From: Bacteroides sp.
GTDB lineage: Bacteria; Bacteroidota; Bacteroidia; Bacteroidales; SM23-62
Reading direction: 5' to 3'
DNA: 7,521 nucleotides
NCBI GenBank assembly: GCA_030589965.1
Contig: JAUUZM010000155.1
Location: 1-7,521, forward strand
Positions 1-6,318 of this stretch are shown one piece after another. The position numbers were made by a program, and so were the translations under genes. Positions within the stretch are counted from its first letter, which is position 1. Each line of letters begins with the position of its first letter. A model generated the notes under the pieces. That model was not told the DNA's origin. It saw only the letters and a list, made by a program, of their open reading frames with translations, and searched no databases.

Positions 1-144
1 AATGACCTGATCAGATTTGATAAGTTCAATGATGCCTGGGAATTCAAACCAGCAGCTCCAAATGATGGTTTCAGGAAGCTTTTTCCAATTCCTAAAGCAG
101 CAAAAGATGCTAATCCTAAATTAGGACAGAACCCCGGTTATTAA
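1..144 (+). CDS. SusD/RagB-family outer-membrane glycan-binding lipoprotein, C-terminal end only
   Basis: Only the last 47 codons and the TAA stop are visible; the gene begins left of the window. The peptide opens with NDLIRFDKFNDAWEFK and ends with FPIP, then NPKLGQNPGY. This order (DLIRF/KF block, a Trp, then FPIP and a terminal NP-L-QNPGY) is the typical C-terminus of SusD/RagB proteins. These are surface lipoproteins that sit on a SusC TonB-dependent transporter and capture oligosaccharides for import. A susC gene is therefore expected just upstream, outside the window. The gene is followed after 28 bases by a strong terminator, which marks it as the end of the susCD transcript. The family call is firm; the ligand cannot be read from this fragment, but the neighbours suggest a pectin-derived glycan. 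Confidence 0.88.
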   Translation, partial: NDLIRFDKFNDAWEFKPAAPNDGFRKLFPIPKAAKDANPKLGQNPGY

Positions 145-172
145 ATAGTAGTTTTAAATTAATGGATTCATG

Positions 173-210
173 CAACCCTGGATAGATTCTATTCAGGGTT
201 GTTTTTTTTT
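173..210 (+). terminator. Rho-independent terminator after the susD-like gene
   Basis: A perfect 8-bp stem (CAACCCTG at 173-180 with CAGGGTTG at 194-201) continues through a G-U pair (181/193) and four more pairs (182-185 with 189-192). The result is a 13-bp stem closed by a 3-base loop (186-188). It is followed directly by nine T residues (202-210). This is a textbook intrinsic terminator on the plus strand. It lies only 29 bases before the next start codon. Confidence 0.93.
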
Positions 211-239
211 ACCCCCATAGTATTTCTAAATTTAGATCA

Positions 240-1805
240 ATGAAAAGAATAGTTTCCATTTTTGTTTGTTTGGGATTGCTGTTTTCAGCAGTTCCCGGTA
301 TCAGGGCGCAATCTGATACAAAGAACCCGAATGCCCGGATCGTAATTAATGCCGATCTCGGTACGGAAGTGATCAATAAGCATATCTACGGCCATTTCTC
401 CGAACATCTTGGTCATTGTATCTATGAGGGCTACTGGGTTGGTGAGGAATCCGGCATCCCCAATACAAGGGGCATCCGGGATGATGTTGTGGAGGCCCTG
501 AAGGCTTCATCCATTCCAAATCTTCGCTGGCCCGGAGGCTGCTTTGCGGATGAGTACCATTGGATGGATGGCATAGGTCCCAGGGATCAGCGACCAAAAA
601 TGGTTAATACCCATTGGGGAGGAGTAACCGAAGATAATAGTTTTGGTACGCATGAGTTTCTTGATCTTTGTGAGCAGTTGAATACGGAACCTTATATCTG
701 TGGTAATGTTGGGAGTGGAACCGTGGAAGAAATGTCAAAATGGGTGGAGTATATCAACTTTGATGGGGTCAGTCCCATGGCAGACCTTCGACGTGGGAAT
801 GGAAGAGATAATAGCTGGGGACTAACTTACTGGGGTGTAGGAAACGAGAACTGGGGCTGTGGAGGCAGAATGCGTCCGGAATTTTATGCCGATCAATACC
901 GGAGGTTTGCTACCTATTGCAGGAATTACGGAGATAACCGCCTGCGGAAAATTGCCGGGGGATCCCGCTACAGGGAATATAACTGGACCGAAGTAATGAT
1001 GAGAGATGTGCCCCATAATATGATGTGGGGACTTTCACTTCATTATTATATGAAGGATTGGAGGAATAAGGGAGCGGCCACAGAATTCACTGAAGATGAG
1101 TATTTCAATACCATGAGAATGGCGGTGAATTTCGGAGATCTCCTGGATGGGCATATCCGTGTCATGGATAAATACGATCCACGGGAAAAGGTGGCTCTTG
1201 TGGTGGACGAATGGGGCACCTGGTGGGATGTTGAACCGGGTACAAATCCCGGCTTCCTATACCAGCAGAATACCATGAGGGATGCATTTGTTGCCGCCCT
1301 CTCCCTGAATCATTTTAACGATCGATGCAGTCGGATTAAAATGGCAAATATTGCACAGACAGTAAATGTATTGCAGGCCATGATCCTGACAGATGAGGAA
1401 AAGATGCTCCTCACTCCAACTTACCATGTTTTTGAAATGTATAAGGTGCATCAGGATGCCATTATGCTTCCCCTTGATCTTGATTCAGATCTTACATACA
1501 AGCGTGGTGATAAAACCCTGCCGGCAATCTCTGCCTCAGCTTCCATGGATGCCAGCGGAACCCTCCATGTTTCCCTGGTGAATATTGATCCTGGTAAGGC
1601 AGCTGAAGTGAACATCGAAATCCGTGGAAATAAAGTTTCCGCAGTTAGCGGCCGTATCCTGACTGCTGGGGAACTCAGTTCTCATAATTCATTTGAAAAT
1701 CCTGAGTTGGTGAGGCCGGAAGTATTCAAGGGCACCAAAATAAATAAGCAAATATTATCCTTGAAGATTCCTGCGAAATCAATTATCGTACTTGAAGTTA
1801 AATAG
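240..1805 (+). CDS. abfA: Exported GH51 alpha-L-arabinofuranosidase
   Basis: Retaining glycoside hydrolase that removes terminal alpha-L-arabinofuranosyl units from arabinan or arabinoxylan side chains. The 521-residue protein starts with a Sec signal peptide (charged MKR, hydrophobic residues about 4-20, likely cut after A23 in IRAQ), so it should act in the periplasm. The catalytic (beta/alpha)8 barrel covers about residues 33-400 and a C-terminal beta domain about 410-521. Diagnostic blocks are YGHFSEHLG near 50, NLRWPGGCFADEYHW near 94-108, and GNENWGCGG, where E203 is the predicted acid/base. VVDEWGTWW contains the predicted nucleophile E324. The length matches the compact bacterial GH51 form of about 500 residues, without the extra N-terminal module seen in some relatives. 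The next gene follows after 44 bases in the same direction, so the two are probably co-transcribed. The ATG at 240 gives a complete signal peptide; no Shine-Dalgarno motif is present, as is usual in Bacteroidota. Confidence 0.95.
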   Translation: MKRIVSIFVCLGLLFSAVPGIRAQSDTKNPNARIVINADLGTEVINKHIYGHFSEHLGHCIYEGYWVGEESGIPNTRGIRDDVVEALKASSIPNLRWPGGCFADEYHWMDGIGPRDQRPKMVNTHWGGVTEDNSFGTHEFLDLCEQLNTEPYICGNVGSGTVEEMSKWVEYINFDGVSPMADLRRGNGRDNSWGLTYWGVGNENWGCGGRMRPEFYADQYRRFATYCRNYGDNRLRKIAGGSRYREYNWTEVMMRDVPHNMMWGLSLHYYMKDWRNKGAATEFTEDEYFNTMRMAVNFGDLLDGHIRVMDKYDPREKVALVVDEWGTWWDVEPGTNPGFLYQQNTMRDAFVAALSLNHFNDRCSRIKMANIAQTVNVLQAMILTDEEKMLLTPTYHVFEMYKVHQDAIMLPLDLDSDLTYKRGDKTLPAISASASMDASGTLHVSLVNIDPGKAAEVNIEIRGNKVSAVSGRILTAGELSSHNSFENPELVRPEVFKGTKINKQILSLKIPAKSIIVLEVK

Positions 1806-1826
1806 GGTCTTAATGTTAATAAGGCC
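1806..1826 (+). other. Small intergenic hairpin between the arabinofuranosidase and PL22-like genes
   Basis: GGTCTTA (1806-1812) can pair with TAAGGCC (1820-1826) using two G-U pairs, leaving a 7-base loop. It begins right after the TAG stop. No T-run follows, so it is not an intrinsic terminator; it could at most stabilise the upstream message. Its small size makes chance a real possibility. Confidence 0.3.
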
Positions 1827-1849
1827 TTAAAGTAGAATAAGTCATTATT

Positions 1850-3229
1850 ATGAAAGTAAAAATTCTGGTTTTCCTGGGGATTCTGATGGGAAGTATTGCC
1901 CTATCCCATCCACTTTTTTCTCAGATTGGTAAAAGATTTCCATCTGAGAAAAAGGTGATTATTGATTCTGTAACCGGTACTGAGCTGACTTTTCTGACCA
2001 GTACCCCGGCAGGGGACAGTAAAATTTATCAGACCCATAATCAGTGGACATCAGACGGTGAATGGTTGATTTTCAGGTCCCGGAGAGCAGGTAGAGAAGC
2101 AATAGCTGTGAACGAGAAAACGGGTGAAATGGTTCAGGTTACCGAGGGAGGATACAGGGGTATGCTGAACATTGCCCGGAAATCAATGAAGCTCTATTAT
2201 ATGCGAAAAGCTGCTGAGGAAGCGGATGATACAAATGATGCAGATGATAGATCAATGGAGCTTATGGAAGTTGATCTGGCAAGTTTGTTCTCTGACAGTG
2301 AAGCAGGCACATTGAAGCTGGAATCTGCCTATCAGAGGATCTGTGGTAAAACTCCCGCCGAAATGAGTGCATCTGGTGATTTTGCACTGGATGCAGATGA
2401 GGAATGGGCCTGGTTCAGGGTAGGAGATTCATATGCAGAAAAGCATCTTCCTGAAGGTACCATTATGGAGGAAGACTTTGGTCCGCGTGGAATGGGGGCG
2501 GGTCCCTCCGGACTGGCCGGTATGAATGTAAATTCAGGAAAAACTAAATATGTGGTTTCGGTTCCGTTTCAGGTGGGACATATACAATGTAATCCCTGGA
2601 TGCCCGGGGAAATTGTGTTTTGCTGGGAGACCGGTGGCAAGTCCCCACAACGTACCTGGATTGTAAATTCCGATGGTACAGGATTAAGGCCCCTCTACCC
2701 TGAAGCTGACTATGAATGGATTACCCATGAGGTTGTAATCTCAGAGGATGAAGTAGCATTTGCCATCATGGGACACAGAGAAATACCTGAAACTGATGAG
2801 AATTCAGGGATGGATGATAAAAATGAGAAAGATTCTGATCCGGGTAAGGAAGCGGAATGGGGTCCGAGTGGGACAAGAGAAAAACCCACGGGACTGGGAA
2901 TCGTGAATATCCGGACAAGGGAGATGAGTATCGCCGGACAAATTCCCTACGGTAGTGGGTTCTGGCATGTTGGCGGGTCTTCAGACGGAAGATTCGTGGC
3001 AGGAGATAATTTTAACAGGGATATTTATCTTATTGACAGGCATACTCACGAGATGATATTGCTTTCAACCGGCCATAAGCGTTCTGCTGCTGACCATCCG
3101 CACCCAACCTTTAGTCCGGATGGAACCAGAATCCAGATTCAGTCAGCTATGCTTTCAGAAGATAAGCGTTCAATGAATATCTGCATCATCCCGGTTCCGG
3201 AGAAATGGCTGGAAAGAAATCCAGAGTAA
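1850..3229 (+). CDS. Exported PL22-like oligogalacturonate lyase family protein (beta-propeller)
   Basis: The 459-residue protein resembles oligogalacturonate lyases of family PL22, which split short oligogalacturonides by beta-elimination using a metal held in a seven-bladed propeller. An N-terminal hydrophobic segment (about 4-24, possible cut after S24) predicts export, whereas the studied PL22 enzymes of soft-rot bacteria and Yersinia are cytoplasmic. Propeller-type repeats are visible: QWTSDGEWLIFRS (65-77), WIVNSDGTGLRPL (270-282), SSDGRFVAGD (377-386), FSPDGTRI (421-428). Candidate active-site histidines are H244 (GHIQCNP), H293 (THE), H373 (FWH), and H416 and H418 (DHPHP). By my alignment from memory these match the conserved PL22 histidines, with H293 at the catalytic-base position. 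The metal-binding Gln three residues before the HxH pair appears to be Ala (A413). Two acidic stretches (about 123-133 and 314-336) look like surface insertions. The family is well supported; lyase activity is inferred. Confidence 0.78.
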   Translation: MKVKILVFLGILMGSIALSHPLFSQIGKRFPSEKKVIIDSVTGTELTFLTSTPAGDSKIYQTHNQWTSDGEWLIFRSRRAGREAIAVNEKTGEMVQVTEGGYRGMLNIARKSMKLYYMRKAAEEADDTNDADDRSMELMEVDLASLFSDSEAGTLKLESAYQRICGKTPAEMSASGDFALDADEEWAWFRVGDSYAEKHLPEGTIMEEDFGPRGMGAGPSGLAGMNVNSGKTKYVVSVPFQVGHIQCNPWMPGEIVFCWETGGKSPQRTWIVNSDGTGLRPLYPEADYEWITHEVVISEDEVAFAIMGHREIPETDENSGMDDKNEKDSDPGKEAEWGPSGTREKPTGLGIVNIRTREMSIAGQIPYGSGFWHVGGSSDGRFVAGDNFNRDIYLIDRHTHEMILLSTGHKRSAADHPHPTFSPDGTRIQIQSAMLSEDKRSMNICIIPVPEKWLERNPE

Positions 3230-3256
3230 ATCGCCAAATTCCTGTACAATTCACGC

Positions 3257-3311
3257 TAATGCGTATTATATTGCACAATTATATTATATTTGTGTAATAT
3301 AATGCATGTTA
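3257..3311. promoter_or_regulatory. Long near-palindrome over the hipBA start region, probable HipB operator
   Basis: The core (3263-3305) is centred on base 3284, and 18 of its 21 base pairs are symmetrical. The left arm 3263-3278 (GTATTATATTGCACAA) mirrors the right arm 3290-3305 (TTGTGTAATATAATGC). The inner TATA-T-TATA is symmetrical too. Two of the three mismatches (3264/3304, 3273/3295) would be G-U pairs in RNA. Weaker symmetry continues outward to 3257 and 3311. HipB-type antitoxins bind as dimers to inverted repeats at their own promoter, and this is the only such structure near the operon. It also covers the -7 box and the ATG at 3302. Confidence 0.72.
3285..3292 (+). promoter_or_regulatory. 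Candidate -7 promoter box for hipBA (TATATTTG)
   Basis: TATATTTG fits the Bacteroidota -7 consensus TAnnTTTG exactly and lies inside the palindrome, where a bound repressor would block it. No TTG at the expected -33 spacing is visible; the TTG at 3271 is too close. An alternative reading is a sigma70-like pair, TTGCAC (3271-3276) with TAATAT (3295-3300), 18 bases apart. Either choice puts the transcript start only a few bases before the hipB start codon. Confidence 0.45.
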
Positions 3312-3625
3312 TGAATTCAAGAAAAACACTTCTTCTACCCAAACAAGCACAAACTATGGCAACTTTGGGAGAAAATATAAAGTTGGCCAGGTTGAGAAGG
3401 AAACTTAGCGCTGAACTGGTTGCAGAACGTGCCGGGATAAGTAGGCGTACTTTGGTTTCAGTTGAAAAAGGTCTGCCCAGTGTAGCCATGGGAATATATA
3501 TGCAGGTCCTTTTTGTTCTCGGCTTGTCGGATGATATTTTAGATATTGCCAGGGACGACAAATTCGGACGAAAATTGCAGGATGCAAACTTAGTCTCTAC
3601 GAGAAAAAGGGTAAAAAATAGTTGA
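3311..3625 (+). CDS. hipB: HipB-like antitoxin, XRE-family helix-turn-helix repressor
   Basis: A small basic DNA-binding protein of 104 residues, taken from the ATG at 3311. The XRE-type HTH spans about residues 19-75: LGENIKLARLRRKLS forms the first helix, and AELVAERAGISRRTLVSVEKG (34-54) contains the recognition helix. The segment after it (MGIYMQVLFVLGL) is typical of HipB-like antitoxins from Bacteroidota, as is the tail with GRKLQD and a Lys/Arg-rich end. Partner hipA starts 4 bases after the stop, in the antitoxin-first order of hipBA operons. Its expected roles are to neutralise HipA and, alone or with HipA, repress the operon through the palindrome at its 5' end. The start is uncertain. 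In-frame alternatives are ATG 3302, inside the palindrome, and ATG 3356, which would leave MATLGENIK at the N-terminus. I prefer 3311 because MNSRKTLLLPK resembles relatives and leaves some leader. Confidence 0.85.
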   Translation: MNSRKTLLLPKQAQTMATLGENIKLARLRRKLSAELVAERAGISRRTLVSVEKGLPSVAMGIYMQVLFVLGLSDDILDIARDDKFGRKLQDANLVSTRKRVKNS

Positions 3626-3629
3626 AATA

Positions 3630-4898
3630 ATGGCTTCAAAAATTATATATGTTTATGCTGACTGGAATGGATTAGGCGAACCAACTCTAATGGGCATTCT
3701 AAGGGCTGAACAAGTTCACGGCAAAGAAATCTTTTCTTTTGAATATGATAAGGTATGGCTAAAATCAAATGAATCATTAATTCTTGACCCCGATTTAAAT
3801 TGGTATTCCGGTCCACAATATTTACCTGATGAAAAAACCAATTTTGGAATTTTCCTCGATTCCTCTCCTGACAGGTGGGGACAGGTTTTAATGCGCAGAC
3901 GAGAAGCAGTGATGGCCAGGTTAGAAGACAGACAGCGAAAGAACCTGATGCCCTCAGATTATTTAATGGGTGTTTATGATGAACACCGGATGGGCGCCTT
4001 ACGATTTAAGGATTCAGCAGATGGAGAATTTTTAAACGACAACAAAGAAATGGCAGTCCCACCATGGACTTCAATAAGCGAATTAGAACACGCAAGTCTG
4101 AATTTAGAAACTGACAATTCGGTTGATGACCAAGAATATTTAAAATGGTTGAACCTGTTAATTGCACCCGGCTCATCCTTGGGAGGAGCAAGACCAAAAG
4201 CAAGTATTCATGATAAGAACAATCATCTCTGGATAGCTAAGTTTCCAAGTATAAAAGATGATATTGACGTTGGAGGTTGGGAGAAGGTTGTACATGAACT
4301 CGCGATAAATTCAGGAATAAATATGTCAGAGTCGGCAATTCAAAAGTTTTCGAGCAATCAGTACACTTTTTTAACAAAAAGGTTTGACCGAACAAATGGA
4401 AACAATCGAATTCATTTTGCCTCAGCCATGACTTTGTTAGGACGCATCGATGGTGACAATTTTCATAGCGGTATAAGTTACCTCGATATTGTTGGATTTA
4501 TTCTTCAAAACGGAGATAAAGATTTTGTTAACGCCGATTTGCAGGAATTATGGCGGCGCATAGTTTTTAGCATCTGTGTGAAAAACACAGACGACCATTT
4601 AAGAAACCATGGTTTTATTTTTGGCGCTCAAGGTTGGAGATTATCTCCCGCTTATGACATTAACCCGGTTCCAAGCGGGACTGGACTGACCTTAAACATT
4701 TCTGATGAAGATAATTCGCTTGATTTAGGACTTGCTTTAGACGTGGCTGATTATTTCCGGGTTGATAAAACAATGGCAGGCCGAATTATCCAAAACGTAA
4801 AAACAGCTGTAAGTAAATGGCAATCTGTTGCTTCAGAATTTGGGTTGTCTCGCAGGGAGCAGGAGTTTATGTCAGGGGCAATGTCAGAGATTCTTTAA
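3630..4898 (+). CDS. hipA: HipA-family serine/threonine kinase toxin
   Basis: A full-length HipA (422 residues) with both domains. The N-terminal HipA-couple domain (about 5-125) shows GILR, the FSFEYDKVWL block and SSPDRWG (78-84). The C-terminal kinase domain (about 175-400) has a glycine-rich loop GSSLGGARPK (181-190). Its S183 aligns with the serine that E. coli HipA autophosphorylates. Further marks are the ATP-binding Lys K204 in WIAKF, E223 in the following helix, FLTKRFDR (247-254), the catalytic loop NTDDHLRN with D321 and N326, and the metal-binding D343 in SPAYDINP. No key residue is missing, so the kinase should be active. In E. coli, HipA phosphorylates glutamyl-tRNA synthetase and induces dormancy; the target here is unknown. 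Much of the gene is richer in A+T than its neighbours. The 3' end overlaps the convergent esterase gene by 4 bases. Confidence 0.9.
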   Translation: MASKIIYVYADWNGLGEPTLMGILRAEQVHGKEIFSFEYDKVWLKSNESLILDPDLNWYSGPQYLPDEKTNFGIFLDSSPDRWGQVLMRRREAVMARLEDRQRKNLMPSDYLMGVYDEHRMGALRFKDSADGEFLNDNKEMAVPPWTSISELEHASLNLETDNSVDDQEYLKWLNLLIAPGSSLGGARPKASIHDKNNHLWIAKFPSIKDDIDVGGWEKVVHELAINSGINMSESAIQKFSSNQYTFLTKRFDRTNGNNRIHFASAMTLLGRIDGDNFHSGISYLDIVGFILQNGDKDFVNADLQELWRRIVFSICVKNTDDHLRNHGFIFGAQGWRLSPAYDINPVPSGTGLTLNISDEDNSLDLGLALDVADYFRVDKTMAGRIIQNVKTAVSKWQSVASEFGLSRREQEFMSGAMSEIL

Positions 4899-6265
4899 TT
4901 TCCGTCTGGTTTGGTAATGTCTATAGAGGGACTGAGAGGTAGATCCCAGCTGGAAAATGGGTCAGGATGTGAGGGATCAAAATCTGGAAGATCCTCCAGC
5001 AGGTAATCGGCTAGTTCAAGCTGACTTTCACGAAGGCCTTTTACCACACATTTTGCCAGTTCGTAGGCTCCATAGGTACTGTGGTGAGAATTGTCCTGAA
5101 TTTCTTTTTCCTGTCCGGGAAAAGACCCCATCGGGTAATGCAAAAACAGTTTTTTTGAATCTTCGGGTCCAAGAGTTTCATAGAGGACCTTGCTCATTGC
5201 GAATAAGTCAATCAATGTAACCTCCACTTCTTTTGCCACCTGCCTCATGGCTTCAGGGTAATCACCATGTGTGTTAATCACAAGGCCCTCCTCATCAAAA
5301 CTCCTTCTGAGCATGGGGGTAACCAAAACGGGTGTTGCGCCCCTACTTCTTGCTTCAGAGATATACCTTTTCAGGAGATCCTGGTAATCTCCGAAGGGTG
5401 CTGCATATGCCGAACTTTTTGTTTTCTGGTCATTATGGGCAAATTGGATAAACAGGTAGTCTCCTGAACGAATCTGGCTGAGCAACTTCTCAAGCCGTTT
5501 TTCCCCGATGAAGCTTTTAAGCGCTTCCCCTGATTCAGCATGATTGGCTACTGCAACCCGGCCGGACTTGAAAAATCCGGGAAGCATTTGTCCCCATGCA
5601 GAATAAGGCTCATGTTTTTGGTCGGTTACAGTAGAATTTCCCGCAAGGAATACTGTAATAGCTGTCTCATTCCTGGTGATCTCAAGAGAAGATACCGCTG
5701 GATTCACCCCGTTAATTTCAATGGATAAACTCCTGTCCCAGTTAAAATGGCCATATTCCCTTGGTTTACGCCTTACTTCCTTCCCGTTTCCAATTTCAGG
5801 CCTCCTGACATTAGTAGTGAATTGAATGGTTTTGGTCTCTCCCTCGGGTATTTCAAGATTTTGTACTATCAGACGACGGGATTCGGTCTTAATGGTAAGC
5901 AGGCTGTTTCCTTCCATTCCCACGGCAGTGAGAGAAATATTGTAATTTCCCTCCGGGACATCTGCAAGGAAAATGAATGGATCCCTGGAGCTTATGTAAT
6001 CCCTGTCCTTATTCCCGGATAATTTTCCAACCTGAAGGTCTGCACCTCTAAGGAATCCAAAAGAATCTGCTTCAGAATACAACATGCCGGGTGTAACTTT
6101 AACGAAATTCTTAAGCGGTTTGCCGTCTCCAAAGTCAAACCTGGTTCCGGGCTCTGTGGGGTTGTTGCAACATGAAGATCCCATAAAAAAGATGGGGATA
6201 AGAACGGCCACCATCAGAGCATTAATTAGAACCACTGATTTTTTATTTTTTGCATGGAAGATCAT
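4895..6265 (-). CDS. CE12 rhamnogalacturonan acetylesterase (SGNH hydrolase) with N-terminal beta domain
   Basis: Removes O-acetyl groups from the galacturonate of rhamnogalacturonan I, opening the backbone to lyases and hydrolases. From the chosen ATG at 6265 it is 456 residues long. There is a charged n-region (HAKNKK), a hydrophobic stretch about 11-27, then MGSSCC. This suggests a lipoprotein anchored at C32 or C33, although the lipobox is atypical. An N-terminal beta domain (about 41-195) contains FDFGDG and FNWD (174-177), seen in Bacteroidota CE12 proteins. The SGNH domain follows: FLAGNSTVTDQ (nucleophile S211), NHAESGEAL (G246), FAHNDQ (N278) and DNSHH (D391, H394). The reading frame extends to an ATG at 6355, but that would overlap the isomerase gene by 41 bases and put 30 polar residues before the signal. 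With the 6265 start the gap is 49 bases, so the two genes are probably one operon. The C-terminus appears complete. Confidence 0.88.
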   Translation of the reverse strand: MIFHAKNKKSVVLINALMVAVLIPIFFMGSSCCNNPTEPGTRFDFGDGKPLKNFVKVTPGMLYSEADSFGFLRGADLQVGKLSGNKDRDYISSRDPFIFLADVPEGNYNISLTAVGMEGNSLLTIKTESRRLIVQNLEIPEGETKTIQFTTNVRRPEIGNGKEVRRKPREYGHFNWDRSLSIEINGVNPAVSSLEITRNETAITVFLAGNSTVTDQKHEPYSAWGQMLPGFFKSGRVAVANHAESGEALKSFIGEKRLEKLLSQIRSGDYLFIQFAHNDQKTKSSAYAAPFGDYQDLLKRYISEARSRGATPVLVTPMLRRSFDEEGLVINTHGDYPEAMRQVAKEVEVTLIDLFAMSKVLYETLGPEDSKKLFLHYPMGSFPGQEKEIQDNSHHSTYGAYELAKCVVKGLRESQLELADYLLEDLPDFDPSHPDPFSSWDLPLSPSIDITKPDGN

Positions 6266-6297
6266 GATTTGGGCGGGTTTAATATTCAGATAGATAT

Positions 6298-6318
6298 TTA
6301 AGATTCTTAAGTACTTAA
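6298..6318. repeat. Two fused short palindromes at the isomerase stop codon
   Basis: TTAAGATTCTTAA (6298-6310, 6-base arms around one T) and TTAAGTACTTAA (6307-6318, perfect 12-bp palindrome) share the bases TTAA. The second contains the TAA stop of the minus-strand isomerase gene. No T-run follows on the minus strand, so it is not a classic terminator. The sequence could form a weak hairpin in the message, and chance in an AT-rich gap is also possible. Confidence 0.35.

Noticed and set aside
227..234. TAAATTTA as a -7 promoter box for the arabinofuranosidase gene
   Set aside because: The final G of TAnnTTTG is missing and the box is 5 bases from the ATG, so transcription would begin at or inside the coding region.
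3290..3310. TTG at 3290 or ATG at 3302 as hipB start
   Set aside because: Both lie inside the palindrome and beside or before the predicted transcript start. TTG starts are rare, and the added residues (MCNIMHV) do not resemble HipB N-termini. ATG 3302 cannot be fully excluded.
3256..3639. Open frame of 127 codons on the minus strand opposite hipB
   Set aside because: It lies antisense over the well-supported hipB gene, has no recognisable domain, and its end is composed of the translated palindrome. It is a shadow frame.
4957..6293. Several plus-strand open frames of 60-90 codons opposite the CE12 gene
   Set aside because: All lie antisense to a gene with complete catalytic motifs; their translations show no family resemblance and no start signals.
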